Shown here one piece after another: positions 47,614 to 59,913 of a DNA stretch of 64,000 nt. The notes beneath the pieces are model-generated. The model searched no databases and had not been told where the DNA came from. It saw only the letters and a list, made by a program, of their open reading frames with translations. Source of the stretch: Azorinus chamasolen (taxonomy: Eukaryota; Mollusca; Bivalvia; Cardiida; Solecurtidae); assembly GCA_963576725.1 (NCBI GenBank), contig OY755240.1:33918620-33982619 (forward strand), written 5' to 3'. The number at the start of each line of letters is the position of its first letter. Position 1 is the first letter of the stretch. Made by a program: the position numbers and the translations under genes.

Positions 47614-47942
47614 GGCCTGTTCAGGAGCGCGGGCGCTTGATGACCGCTTGCCCGAGCAAAAGTATCACTGCTGAACGCGATCGAGCGCCCTTTCTAAAAA
47701 CCAAGTACAATTTTGTTCTGCGGTCGGGTTCTAGAGCATCAGTTTGTTAATTACGATTGTTTTCTTCCAATCGGTTGCTTCTGTTACCTTGTTGGTAGCC
47801 ATCTTGGAAACACAAGCGAATGTCAAAGCGATTCACCTCGCGAGTAGGCTAGCTTGCGCTAGCTGGCACTAGGTGGGCGCCCTCGTTCAGAGTCCAAGCG
47901 CTCGAAGTGACATCGAGCGCCCACACTCCTGAACAGGCCTCT
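47614..47942. mobile_element. Short TIR element
   Basis: AGGCCTGTTCAGGAGCGCGG is inverted at the right end (CACTCCTGAACAGGCCT). About 330 bp, with second-level inverse copies of GAGCGCCC. No transposase. It lies directly next to the solo PLE fragment. Confidence 0.75.
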
Positions 47943-48214
47943 GGACACTCACCTTTATGCAGAATAAATAATGAGAGCGGTGACGCTGTATAAATAAAAC
48001 TCCGCCGGTAAATCGTGATTTTTTATTCTCGCTGAAATTACGGGAGAGTGATAACCCGTGCATATGTAAACTATACAATCACGAGTGTGTCCATGTATAT
48101 AGTTCGATTGTGACCCATGAGCTGTGACCTTTAGTACGAGTCCACCCTAGGAGGTAAAACGCGTCTCAAACCATGTATTTGTTCCGGAGTTACCTGTGGC
48201 TATACAGACCTGTA

Positions 48215-48425
48215 ATAAGCATATACTGTAGAACCCCTCTAATGCGACCACTTAATGAATGAACATGGGTGTCTTTATAAGCAGGTGGTTGCTTAATGCA
48301 GGACAAAAGTAATGCAGAGAGCTTTCTGCATTATTTTGTCCTGCATTAAGCTACCACCTGCATCTAGCACCAATAATTATACCTCTTATAGATGGTCGTA
48401 TTAGCGGGAATTTACTGTATATACT
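48215..48425. mobile_element. pogo-like MITE with TGCAGGAC hairpin
   Basis: Ends TACTGTAGAACCCCTCTAAT and ATTAGCGGGAATTTACTGTA. The internal hairpin GCAGGTGGTTGCTTAATGCA...and inverse (48283-48362) is shared with 26.5 kb. Confidence 0.75.
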
Positions 48426-49290
48426 AATTCTGCACGATTACTACGAGCTTCGTGTGACAATCGTTGTCCACTTACCCATCAATTAGAATGGTTGCAACTT
48501 CTATAAATAGTGCAGTCATGGTTCAGCTCTCGAAATCGAACCAGAACCGGGACACGTGTCGAGGATAAACCCGTGAAATGCCGATGATAAAAATAGAGCT
48601 GTTACGAATTTCTATTTATGCATATTAAGTAAGTCAGTGTCCAGGTCAAATTGTTCGAGCTATATCTACCTTTGGGAGCTTTTTGCACTTCTTGTGTTCT
48701 GCATTAAGCAATCACGTGACTTAATGGCAGTACAACCGTGTATTCAGTGCTTGTTTCAAAGACTTAACAGTAATTTGTTTTCATGGCATACTGCCGGTAT
48801 AACGAGGGTGCCATTGTAACGAATGTCGGTATAATGAGGGTTCACTGCATATCGTTTAGTCGCGCTAAACCATTGGCTAACCTATTTAGCACTGGCTTCG
48901 GCTCGAGGAAAATAAAGTCATCAAACTCGCAATTTGACGTTATCGAGCGTGTGCTGATTTTCATTCCTTTCTCTTCGCGCAAGGTTTACTCATAAACAGT
49001 GGTCAAAGACAAATAGAAAATGGAGGAAAAAAGATATAGCTGGAAATTTAAATGCATTAAAACTGTGTTCTATTAATTTTTCAACAATAATTTTTTTTCA
49101 ATATGGTGCACTTGAACTAAAAGTTACTGTTGAATTTTGAATTAATTTAGATATAGATCCTTTTTTTTGCCGTCTAATTTCGTTTAATTTGTGGATAAAG
49201 ATTGTTTTCAACTTTTCACACATTAAAACCTGAAAATGTGTGTAATTTCTTTTGTCAATGTCCGCACAAAACTTGATTATTCATTGATTA
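48426..49290. other. Intron sequence, nothing recognised
   Basis: A partial half-element (TGCATTAAGCAATCACGTGA, 48701) and ordinary AT-rich sequence. Confidence 0.35.
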
Positions 49291-49515
49291 CAGTAAAACC
49301 TATGTACAACGACCAATAAAAGAATACACTATGCATGGTGCTGCTTTTTAAAGACAACTTGTTAGCTTGAATACAGGATAAAAGTAATACAAAAAGCTCA
49401 AAATAGGAGTTTTCCGCATACCTTTAGTACTGCATTAAATTGTCACCTGTATATAAAACTGCAAATTCATTTTCCTTTAACGTATCGTTTAACCTACGTT
49501 TTACTATAGTTCAGT
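49290..49515. mobile_element. pogo-like MITE
   Basis: ACAGTAAAACCTATGTACAA and the inverse TAACCTACGTTTTACTATAG; internal hairpin with AAGCTCAAAATAGGAGTTTT. Confidence 0.65.
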
Positions 49516-49914
49516 GTACATAACCAGCTGCTCAATGCTACGATGCATTGGGGGAAATACCTCCTGAGAGCCTAGGGTGTGACGTAATAATGCATTGTGA
49601 CATTTGGTGGCCAGGAACCATTGACAAAAAACCCAAAACAGTTTGTTAGTTATTCCATTGTTCTTTAAAAAAAACTAAACGATATAGTCGACACTGTTTC
49701 AGGCATCTGATTTGCCATGTGCTGAAACACTAAAAAAGGTCATATAGCGCAAAGGGATATTGAATATAAAGGAAGTCTACAACCACAGATTCACAACCAA
49801 TGAAGACCGCTCATAAACACATATCATACATACATATATATAAAAGAGTTCCTTACATGCTCAACGCCGACAACATATTAGCTGCGACGTTAAACCAAAA
49901 CTCATCAAAAATAA

Positions 49915-50092
49915 AACACACGATGTGACGCCATAACTTACGCAAGAGTTTGATATAAGGCATATTGTCACAAGAGTTTGATATAAGGCATATTGTCACA
50001 CGAGTTTGATATAAGGCATAATGTCGCAAGAGTTTGATATAAGACATAATGTCACAATAGTTTGATATAAGGCATAAAGTCACAAAACGCCT
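49915..50092. repeat. 28-bp tandem repeat
   Basis: Six units of GAGTTTGATATAAGGCATAT + TGTCACAA. Confidence 0.9.
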
Positions 50093-50379
50093 GACTGAAA
50101 TGTATAATTATATATGTAAGGCTAGGTCTAGAGCAGTGTAACACTTTATTGGACAGTTTGGAGTTTAGGGCACTGCAACACTGAAAATGTCACTTAGTGC
50201 CATGCATGTTGAGTATAAAGGAATTCCACAAGTACCGCACCACAACAAATTGAAGAGGACTCATCTAGACAAAAAACAACAAACATATATAGACATATAT
50301 CACACAGACACACTTGTAAGCATACGTGTACAAAGGAGAGAAAGATGCACGATATAGGGACACTCTATCCATTTTGTTT

Positions 50380-50920
50380 ATTAGATTGGCTAACATTTTG
50401 GATCCTGATGAGATAGCGAATAATCTTAACAATGTTGCTGGACAGAAACTAGACAAGTTATTATTGTAGCCGACTGCAACTGTTTTGTATATTAGTTACA
50501 AACACTGCTTAAGATTAAATGATTAATCTCATCAAAGCAAAGGTTCATGCATCATAAATCATTTTCCTCATGAATATCATATAAGACATAATTACATCAT
50601 AGCTATTAATCAGACTAAGTTTTATAATGGGATCTTATATACATAAACAGTTGCAGTCAGCTACAATAATAACTGGTTTATTAGATTGGCTAACATTTTG
50701 GTCACAGCGGAAATTGTAGAAGCTGTGTGATCTAGATCTACTTTATTTTCTGTGGAACGAAAACGCGTTTCTATCGGATTCAACAACATGCGTTTTAAAG
50801 TGGGTTTATGGAATGGGATTTTAATGCGGGTTTCACATTTCGAATCCTCCTCTAACCGTTTGAATGCGGGATACGAGTTAATTGCCATTTGAAAAGCGTT
50901 AATTGCCATTTGAAACAGTG
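50380..50920. repeat. Repeat remnants with a 30-bp direct repeat
   Basis: TTTATTAGATTGGCTAACAT + TTTGG occurs at 50377 and 50678; a left-arm TTAA-MITE relic lies at about 50560-50640. Confidence 0.5.
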
Positions 50921-50994
50921 CAAACTCACATCAACGGGCTTCTCTATATTTTCAATTTTCAAGTAATAAGTTTATCTATCAAATGCCATAAGTG

Positions 50995-51075
50995 TGTCAA
51001 AAAGTTTGGATCCTGATCCTGATGTGACGCAGAGTTACTCGCCGTGACATATGGCTCTAAAATGTCTGCAAAGTT
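50995..51075. repeat. Hairpin repeat (AAAAGTTTGGATCCTGATCC)
   Basis: Same subfamily as 22596; centre AGAGTTACTCGC. Confidence 0.65.
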
Positions 51076-51094
51076 AAACATGGATCAGCAGTAT

Positions 51095-51700
51095 AACGGT
51101 CAATAACTGATAATTAGAATGACATAGTAGCTCATACTGTACAGTGGGTCGGCACTGTTAGGCTACTGATAATTAGAATGACATAGTAGCTAATACTGTA
51201 CAGTGGGTCGGCACTGTTCGCCAACTGATAATTAGAATGACATAGTAGCTCATACTGTACAGTGGGTCGGCACTGTTAGGCTACTGATAATTAGAATGAC
51301 ATATAGCTAATACTGTACAGTGGGTCGGCACTGTTCGCCTACTGATAATTAGAATGGCATAGTAGCTCATACTGTACAGTGGGTCGGCACTGTTAGGTTA
51401 CTGATAATTAGAATGACATATAGCTAATACTGTACAGTGGGTCGGCACTGTTCGCCTACTGATAATTAGAATGACATAGTAGCTAATACTGTACAGTGGG
51501 TCGGCACTGTTCTCCTACTGATAATTAGAATGACATAGTAGCTCATACTGTACAGTGGGTCGGCACTGTTCTCCTACTGATAATTAGAATGACATAGTAG
51601 CTCATACTGTACAGTGGGTCGGCACTGTTCGCCTACTGATAATTAGAATGATATAGTTGCTCATACGGTACAGTGGGTCGGCACTGTTAGGCTACATTTT
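51095..51700. repeat. 59-bp tandem repeat, ten units
   Basis: Units TACTGATAATTAGAATGACA + TAGTAGCTCATACTGTACAG + TGGGTCGGCACTGTTAGGC; two units lack AG. Two alternating subtypes (GTTAGG and GTTCGCC) indicate a higher-order dimer. Confidence 0.95.
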
Positions 51701-52319
51701 TCTGTCCAGATACCTTAGGTATTTCGGATATTCGTTCGTGGCCAAGGACATAACTATCAAATTGATGTCCCGCAGCTGTAACTCTCAACCAGACAATTTG
51801 TCAATTACTGCATTCATGCATAAGTTCAAACGTGACGTTTTAATCAACTGATTAAATCAACGAACGTATTTTGGTTGGGTATGTTACATGCCATGTCGCG
51901 CTTGATGTTTCTATCATTTAAATCACCGAACGTGTCACCAGTCATTAGACATGCTGCAAAACACGAGTCACCGATATGCATTAGCTCTTTCTGTCTGCAT
52001 GATGTGTCGTCTGGCTACCAGTTTTATTATTTACTTGTCTTTCCTGTTTGTTTCACAATCATAATCACACCACCAAATATTGGATCCTGATGAGGTTGGG
52101 AAACCTTTGAAAATGGACATTTTATGTGGATCAAACTGTCAGACACACTAACAGAGGTTTTTCTCTTTACACCACATAAATATAAGAACTAAAATAAATG
52201 ACTACATTCTATATGATTACCGGTATTAATTAGCTGACTTGTTACAATGGCATATGAAATAAGTGAATATTTACCATAGCAGCATTTAGAATCAGATACA
52301 TTTACATGTATATAATTTC

Positions 52320-52390
52320 CTATGCTAACAGTGCGGCCCTGATTAGACAGCTCCAGCAGAACCTGTCTGATCTGGGTCTACTGTTTGGGT
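52320..52390. repeat. Hairpin MITE remnant
   Basis: GCTAACAGTGCGGCCCTGAT, AGACAGCTCCAGCAGAACC and inverse. Confidence 0.6.
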
Positions 52391-52448
52391 CTATTAAAGC
52401 AGGTGGCTGCTAAATGCAGAGCAGGCATAATACAGAAAGCTTCTATAT

Positions 52449-52597
52449 AGAGGATCTTACATGAGTGTTCATTACAAATTGTTGTTATGAAACGAGTTTA
52501 CTGTAATAATATGATACGAGCTTTAGTCAGTGTAATATTCATTATAGTAAACGAAGTTCATAAAAACAATTTGTAATGAACACGAATGTAAGATTGT
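52449..52597. mobile_element. 150-bp palindromic MITE
   Basis: ATCTTACATGAGTGTTCATT and its inverse at the right end, arms of about 55 bp. Confidence 0.8.
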
Positions 52598-52879
52598 TTT
52601 ATCACATAACCCTTAAAGTGTCAGAGAAAGTGAAACACTTTATCGGATTGCTGTTTCGGTCATTGTTTACCGCGTAGTACAGTCGGATTCATGCTGCTCA
52701 TTTGCATAAAACGTGCACTAGTGCATTTCCGCGATTTACGGCACTCTGTTTCTGTATAGGTTTTGACCTGCATTCAGCCTTGATCTGTTTTAAATTACAT
52801 AAATCCAGAATCAGACTTCGTTTGAGTGGTCGAATCAACGAGACATACTAAATTAAGTTTATTTGATTACTAACCTGAG

Positions 52880-52962
52880 AAAATACTATCTGCTCAAACT
52901 TATCTGCTGCAGATAGAAAATACTACATGTATCTGCTCAAACTGATCTGCTGCAGATTACGT
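52880..52962. repeat. About 50-bp direct duplication
   Basis: GAAAATACTATCTGCTCAAA + CTTATCTGCTGCAGAT occurs twice. Confidence 0.8.
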
Positions 52963-53244
52963 TTGATTCGTTTAATCATTTTGAGAAACTATTGACAGAT
53001 GTACGAAACATCTTGGGTAACTCGGCATCTCACCAGGTTCCAAGCTATTTCAAATACCAGTCATGTCGTGCTTAGCAGGGAATGTATAGGGTAAGGGAAT
53101 ACCCTATAATTTTATATACGTTAATTGCATGTACATACGTTCCCTTGAAACTAAAATAGTAGGAAGGAGGTGGACTTATTATTAGAGTTGTAGACCTCTG
53201 AGAACATATAAAATATGTTACATAATAAAAAAATGTAGACATTA

Positions 53245-53475
53245 ACTTCAGTTCTATGAATATTCATGTAAGGCATATTGATGTCATAAATATGAATTTT
53301 AATATTGACATGTTAACGTAGGAAAGTTTGGTCAATACAGAAACTGTAGAATCAGATCTATATTATCCCACAGGCAAACAGAGTAGACAATGACCACACG
53401 GCTTCCACATCAACCCTCTGATATTGGTCTTTTCTGTTTGCAAAGGCATTGAAAGATGTATCTATGTAGTAAAGA
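53245..53475. mobile_element. TTAA-family MITE, decayed ends
   Basis: TATGAATATTCATGTAAGGC, CAGAAACTGTAGAATCAGAT and the hairpin GGCAAACAGAGTAGACAATG at 53377-53445. Confidence 0.7.
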
Positions 53476-53714
53476 GTAGATCATACGACTGTTCTATAAT
53501 AACTGCAGAACGCCGATACCAACAAATTACTATTTCAAAGAAACTGTTTATGCGATTTTGAAAACTACTTCCAACAAATAGTTATTATTCCACTAGGACG
53601 AATAATGTACATCAAAATACATTAAAAACATCTTTTTTGCACCCATTTATTGAATAAACATGAACATTTGAAAGAGTAGAATATTGCTGAATACAGAACG
53701 AAAGTAATAAAGAA

Positions 53715-54415
53715 AGTCCCAGTGGGAGTCATTTATGTAAATCCCAGTGGGATCCATTTGTGTAAGTTACGTCCTACAAGTCCCAGTGGGGGCATTTGTG
53801 TAAGGTACGTCCTGCAAGTCCCAGTGAGCTATTTGTGTAAGGTACGTCCTGCGAGTCCCAGTGGGAGATATTTGTGTTAGTTACGTCCTACAAGTCCCAG
53901 TGGGGGCATTTGTGTAAGGTACGTCCTGCAAGTCCCAGTGAGCTATTTGTGTAAGGTACGTCCTGCGAGTCCCAGTGGGAGATATTTGTGTTAGTTACGT
54001 CCTACAAGTCCCAATGTGAGCCATTTGTGTAAGTTATAAAGAACGTCCCAGTGAGATCCATTTGTGTTTTACACCTGCAAGTCCAGGTGGGAGCCATTTG
54101 TGTAAATTACGCCCTGCAAGTCCAAGTAGGACCATTTGTGTAAGTTACGTCCTGCAAGTCCCAGTGGGAGCCATTTGTGTAAGTTATAAATCAAGTCCCA
54201 GTGGGAGCCATTTGTGTAAGTTACGTCCTGCAAGTCCCAGTGGAAGCCATTTACGTTCTGCAAATCCCAGTTGGAGCCATTTGTGTAAGTTATAAAGAAA
54301 GTCCCAGTGGGAAGCATTTGTGTAAGTTACGTCCCGCAAGTCCCAGAGGGAGCCATTTGTGTAAGTTACGTCCTGCAAGTCCCAGGGAGCCATTTGTGTA
54401 AGGTACGTCTTGCAT
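53715..54415. repeat. About 38-bp tandem repeat upstream of exon F
   Basis: About 18 units of GTCCCAGTGGGAGCCATTTG + TGTAAGTTACGTCCTGCAA. The CCCAGTGGGA core is palindromic. The array ends 80 bp before exon F. Confidence 0.95.
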
Positions 54416-54498
54416 TAAGGTGTCACCTATCTTTAAAACCCAAACGTTAGAGTGGTCGCTTTGTAGAGATATTCATGTATTGATTATTTCAATATTAG

Positions 54499-54699
54499 GT
54501 CCATTAGTGTGGTACCAAATCTTTGAGTACGCAATATGCCACTGGCTGCAGAAATCAACCGATCACATCACTGGCTGTATTCTGTGCACTCCGGGATGCT
54601 TCAGTCTTTTCCGTGCCTCTGCTCTGATGAACGAAAAGGTCATTGGACGATATGTAAACACATCAAAGACTGCGAAGCATGTCATAAAAGTGGACCAAG
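54499..54699 (+). CDS. Chitin synthase, exon F
   Basis: Acceptor AATATTAG ends at 54498 and donor AAG|GTAAGA is at 54700. It encodes PLVWYQIFEYAICHWLQK, HITGCILCTPGCFSLFRA and HVIKVDQG. The WYQxFEYAxxHWLQKxxEH and GCxLCxPGCFSLFR blocks are signatures of metazoan chitin synthase. It joins exon E in phase (G+GT) and ends in phase 1. Confidence 0.95.
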
Positions 54700-54717
54700 G
54701 TAAGAAATGACCACATA

Positions 54718-56712
54718 TTTATACCCCCCTTTTGAAAAAATGGGGGTATATTGCTTTGCACATGTCGGTCGGTCGGTCGGTCGGTCGGTAGGTCGGTCGG
54801 TCGGTCTGTCGGTCGGTCGGTAGATCGATGGTTTCCGAACGATAACTAATAAACGACTTGGCCTAGAATCTTCAAACTTGCTGTGGTGGTTGGTCATGAC
54901 AAGTAGATGACCCCTATTGTTTTTTAGGTCACTAGGTCAAAGGTCAATGTCACCATGACCTAAAATGGTGAAATAGTTTCCGATCAATAACTGCTCAAGG
55001 GTTTGGCTTGGGATCTTCAAACTTGCTGTGGTGGTTGGTCATGACCACTAGATGACCCCTATTGATTTTGAGGTCACTAGGTCAAAGGTCAAGGTCACCA
55101 TGACCTTAAATGGTTAAATGGTTTCCAATCAATAACTGCTCAAGGGTTTAGCTTAGAATCTTCAAACTTGCTGTGGTAGTTGGTCATGACCACTGGATGA
55201 CCCCTATTGATTTTGAGGTCACTAGGTCAAAGGTCAAGGTCACCATGACCTTAACTGGTAAAATGGTTTCCGATCAATAACTGCTCAAGGGTTTGGCTTA
55301 GGATCTTCAAATTTGCTTAGATGGTTCGTCATGACAACTAGATGAGTCCTATAGTTTTTTAGGTCACTAGGTCAAAGGTCAAGGTCACCATGACCTTAAA
55401 TGGTTAAATGGTTTCCGATCAATAACTGCTCAAGGGTTTAGCTTAGAATCTTCAAACTTGCTGTGGTAGTTGGTCATGACCACTGGATGACCCCTATTGA
55501 TTTTGAGGTCACTAGGTCAAAGGTCAAGGTCACCATGACCTTAACTGGTAAAATGGTTTCCGATCAATAACTGCTCAAGGGTTTGGCTTAGGATCTTCAA
55601 ATTTGCTGTGGTGGTTGGTAATGACCACTAGATGACCCCTATTGCTTTTTAGGTCAAAGGTCAAGGTCTCCATGCTCTTAACTGGTCAAATGGTTTCCGA
55701 TCAATAACTGCTCAAGGGTTTGTCTTAGAATCTTCAAACTTGCTGCGGTAGTTGGTCATGACAACTGGATGGCCCCTATTGTATTTGAGGTCACTAGATC
55801 AAAGGTCAAGGTCACCATGACCTTAACTTGTAAAATTGTTTCTGATCAATAACTGCTCAAGGGTTTGGCTTAGAATCTTTATACTTGCTGCGGTAGTTGG
55901 TCATGACCACTGGATGGCCCCTATTGTATTTGAGGTCACTAGATCAAAGGTCAAGGTCACCATGACCTTAACTTGTAAAATTGTTTCTGATCAATAACTG
56001 CTCAATGGTTTGGCTTAGGATCTTCAAATTTGCTTAGGTGGTTGGTCATGACAACTAGATAAGCCCTATTGTTTTTTAGGTCACTAGGTCAAAGGTCAAG
56101 ATCACCATGACCTTAACTGATGAAATTGTTTGCGATCAATAACTGCTCAAGGGTTTGGCCTAGGATCTTCAAACTTGCTGTGGTGGTTGGTCATGACCAG
56201 TAGATAACCCCTATTATTTTTTAGGTCACTAGGTCAAAGGTCAAGGTCACCATGACCTTAACTGGTGAAATGGTTTGCGATTAATAACTGCTCAAGGGTT
56301 TGGCTTAGGATCTTCAAACTTGCTGTGGTGGTTGGTCATGACAACTAGATGACCCCTATTGATTTTGAGGTCACTAGGTTAAAGATCAAGGTCATCATGA
56401 CCTTAACTGATGAAATGGTTTCCAATTAATTACTGCTCAATGGTTTGGTTCAGGATCTTCAAACTTGCTGTGGTAGTTGGTTGTGACCACTTGATGACCC
56501 CTAAAGTTGTTGAGGTCACTAGGTCAAAGGTCAAGGTCACCATGACCTTAATATGTGAAATGTTTTCAGATCAATAAATGATCAGTGGTTTGGCTTAGGA
56601 TATTCAAAGTTGCTGTGGTGATTAGTCATGACAGCTAGATGACCTGTATAGTTGAGGTCACTAGATCAAAGGTCAGGGGGTCTAGGGGGGTATACATGTT
56701 TTACAAACATCT
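54718..56712 (+). mobile_element. DNA element with a 13-unit, about 145-bp tandem array
   Basis: Ends with TACCCCCCTTTTGAAAAAAT + GGGGGTAT at the left and GGTCTAGGGGGGTATACATG at the right; a (TCGG)n run follows the left hairpin. The body is 13 units with GATCTTCAAACTTGCTGTGG, TTGGTCATGACC and AGGTCACTAGGTCAAAGGTC + AAGGTCACCATGACCTT. No protein. It sits in intron F. Confidence 0.75.
54936..56545. promoter_or_regulatory. Clustered nuclear-receptor half-sites within the array
   Basis: Most units carry AGGTCACTAGGTCA (direct repeat, spacing 2), AGGTCAAAGGTCA (spacing 1) and AGGTCACCATGACCT (inverted repeat, spacing 3, the estrogen-response-element geometry). About nine of thirteen units keep the inverted repeat intact by eye. 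Function is unproven. Confidence 0.45.
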
Positions 56713-56719
56713 CTTGTTT

Positions 56720-57010
56720 ATCCTATAACTGATCGTTATTCATGTAAGAAAATTCATTTTTCTGATTTTTATATACTGGCAGTATATATGTACAGGGATT
56801 GTTTTATACTGGCAGTATATATGTACAGGGATTGTTTTTATACTGGTAGTATATATGTACAGGGATTGTTTTTATCATAGCAGATACTGTAGATTCCTGT
56901 TTATTTAATTGAAAGTTCATAGACATACAGAGCTGGCCCTGATCAGACGGCCCCTACAGGAGCATGGTATGAATACAGTCTGCAAATACATTTAAACGTT
57001 TATATGAGGT
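56720..57010. mobile_element. TTAA-family MITE with internal 36-bp repeats
   Basis: Three units of TTATACTGGCAGTATATATG + TACAGGGATTGTTT at 56765-56878 within a MITE; the hairpin ACAGAGCTGGCCCTGATCAG is shortened. Confidence 0.65.
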
Positions 57011-57095
57011 ATGGTTGTTAAATAGTGTTATACAGAGAGACACAATTATAAACAACAATAAACATTTTTCTAGTAATATGTACACATTTACAGAC

Positions 57096-57290
57096 TTAAC
57101 CCTTCCCCTCATGCAAACGATTTTCACACTTTTTGTAGACCAGATCAGATGACCCATGTAGGAGCCCGTCTGATCAGGGCCTCTTCTGTTTGCTTAAAAT
57201 ATCTGACTCTTCCAATATAAAACATTCTGTGTACGTATTTTAAAACGAAAGCTAATAAATATTCAAGATGTCGTTATTCTGACATGACTA
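57096..57290 (-). mobile_element. TTAA-family MITE, reverse orientation
   Basis: TTAACCCTTCCCCTCATGCA at the left; hairpin GTAGACCAGATCAGATGACC and the inverse ending TCTTCTGTTTGC. Confidence 0.7.
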
Positions 57291-57617
57291 TTCAACACGG
57301 ACTGGGCTAACTAGAGCTACTTTTCAGATTGACACACATAGTAATACGATAAACGTTCATGGAATTATTAAACAATAGTTTTTTCAAGAATTCATATTGT
57401 ACAATATCATATACAGATTTGAGGCGATAAGGCAGAGATGGGATAGGTCATCCACATTTTGAAAGTATTGCAGAGAGTTGTATACTTATGACATACTCGT
57501 ATAAGACAATACGATCGACGAATATGCAAAAGTATAAATAATCTCCACTCTGTTAACATGTGCTTACAAATTTAAAGACTTCTCGCACAATTTCTATCAT
57601 AAGACTTATTCTCGTAG

Positions 57618-57782
57618 GCGAAGATCGCTGGTTGTGTACGCTGATGTTACGCCAAGGCTACAAGGTAGAGTACAGCGCATCGGCTGATGCCCTGTCTTAC
57701 TGCCCGGAGGGGTTTGAGGAACTATTCAACCAACGCCGAAGATGGGTACCAGCGGATTTAGCGCATACAACAGATCTTCTCG
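57618..57782 (+). CDS. Chitin synthase, exon G (EDRW and QRRRW motifs)
   Basis: Acceptor TTCTCGTAG ends at 57617 and donor CTCG|GTAAAT is at 57783. It encodes GEDRWLCTLMLRQGYKVEYS, ASADALSYCPEGF and LFNQRRRWVPADLAHTTDLL. EDRW and QxxRW are the catalytic-site motifs of GT2 chitin synthases (general base and glucan-chain binding). It ends in phase 1. The following exons (transmembrane bundle, C-terminal part) are not in the remaining 6 kb, which is filled by retroelements. Confidence 0.95.
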
Positions 57783-57784
57783 GT

Positions 57785-59913
57785 AAATATTTTCACTTTT
57801 GAAAGCTTCATTAGCAACGGTAGTAAAAGGGCAAGATCATTAGGCAAGACCTGAAAATACTTCTCGAGAAATATTCGTGTTTATACAGGCTATAATTAAG
57901 GCATTTACCAGAGACACCCATTTTCCCGTTCCAGTTTTGTACAAATTGATCTTTAATTCTGTTTTTAACGTCATGTTCGAAAGAACATGACAAATGAATT
58001 TGCTGATTAATCCAATAATTGGAAAAACCAGGTTTATTCAAACTGTCGTGAACATAAGATAACCAGCTGAAGTTAAATATATCTACTTGCATAGAGCCGA
58101 TAGCATGTTCTATATTAGATGTTACAAATTTTATCTTCTTTTGTATTGATAAACTTGTTCAAATAATTTAGCACTCTGTTTTTAATATGAACAGACAAAG
58201 GTAAGAACCTAATTCGCCATACAACATACAATTAGGCGTACATTGTTTAAGGCGCAGTATTAGTTTCAAATATGTTAACTGAAATTTATCAATTACTTCA
58301 ACATTTTCTACCCCCAAACCTCAGACCCATACAACAGAATTGGAGCAATCATCGTATCACATAAGTGTATTTGTATATCAATAGGCAAATGCATCTTTCT
58401 AGATTTATGAATTACAGAAAACATAACTCTTCTAGCTTGATCAACTAAATACGACTTGGTTGTAGTGAACTTACCATTATATGAACACTGTATGCCCAAA
58501 TATGAAAAATGGCTAACAATCCTCAGCATACTACCTTTAAAAAGAAAATTTGGAATACCACGTAAACCTTTCTTGTTTTTCCAGAAGAGGACAATTTTTG
58601 TTTCAGCGGAAATTACTTTTAATCCCCAATGTTTGCAATAGTCAGACATGGCATTGAGAGCTGACTGTAGGTCTTTATGGTTTTCTGCCAAAATCACAGT
58701 GTCGTCTGCATTCAGTAATAAGCACAATTTGAAGCGCACCTCAACATCATCCTCACTTAACATTTGGGTGACATTATCTGCCAATATTTGTAGGCCATTG
58801 TATTTATTAGACATAAAATCACTCAAATAATTGAGGAACAGAGAAAATAAAGCAGGTGATAATTTTTCTCCCTGTCTCACCCTTGTATGGCTCACAAAAA
58901 TGTCAGACAAAGTATTATTTGACTTAACACACGACCTCGCTTTATCATACATGTTATAAATGATTTTGAAGCATTCTCCATCAATGTTGTAACTTAGAAT
59001 TTTACGCCATAGTGCAATGCGATTTACAGAATCAAACGCTTTACGATAGTCAATGAAATCACAATATAGCTTCAATCTTATTATTTGCTAAATAAAGGTC
59101 AACAAGTAATTTGAAGGAAAAAATATGATCTACAGTACTATAAGTTTTCCTAAAGCCAGCTTGCTCTTCACACACTACATTGTTGTCTTCAAGAAATTTG
59201 TTGAGCCTAGTATTTAATATAGAAGTAAATAATTTTCCAAAACTAAGAATTGGGATACCTCTATAATTATCTGGATCATTAACATTACCTTTGTTTTTGT
59301 TTAGAGGCAAAATAATTCCTTTACTCCATATGTCTGGGAAAATGGATGAGTCTAAAATAATATTAAATAATCGACAAAATACAGTCAACATTCTTGGATG
59401 TGCGTTTTAAGGTATTCATTCAAAATATTGTCAAATGATGAAGAGGATTTGTTGTTTTTCAGTGATTTAATTGCTTTTTCAATTTCAAGCTCTGTAAAAG
59501 GTGCTTTAATAAAGAATTATGTTCAGCAATGAGACCTAGATTTATTATATTGTTATCATCAACTTCATTGTCCATATTGGCATTTAGATTACTAAAGTGC
59601 TCAAAGAAAACTTCACTTGAAATTTTATTTAGAACGAATTTTCTTTCACCTGAATATTTATTCAATAAATTCCAGTAAGACTTAATGTCTGAATATCTGA
59701 GACCTCTGACTTTCTTAACAAACAGTTCATTATACGTTTCGAATTTTGCATTAATCTCCTTTTTGTATCTATTACTATCAGCAACCATAGCTTCCCTACT
59801 GGAGGCATGCTTTAGAAGTTTATAAGTATTTTGCTTCTATGGTAATTTTGTCTTAATGTTTTGCAATTTTCATCAAACGAGGGTTTTTTATTAGTAGAGC
59901 CTATGTGCATGTT
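57785..59913 (-). mobile_element. LINE (APE-type non-LTR) with RT and C-terminal tail
   Basis: On the minus strand: linker (FDENCKTLRQNYHRSK), RT with ILPLNKNKGNVNDPDNYRGI, QAGFRKTYSTVDHIF, CDFIDYRKAFDSVNR, VRQGEKLSPALFSLF, the catalytic NADD (YADD in the family), GLKVISAETKIVLFW and FSYLGI, then the C-terminal tail (SWLSYVHDSLNKPGF, VKNRIKDQFVQNW, CLNYSLYKHEYF). Frame breaks lie near 59075, 59400, 59500 and 58090. It begins within about 40 bases of the exon G donor and is opposite to the gene. Confidence 0.8.
58308..59391 (-). pseudogene. LINE reverse transcriptase (frameshifted)
   Basis: Two overlapping frames (59059-59391 and 58308-59075) cover RT from PDNYRGI to GSEVWG. The change of frame falls between IEAIL and the next block near 59065. 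The acidic pair DD is kept; the Tyr before it is Asn. Confidence 0.8.
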
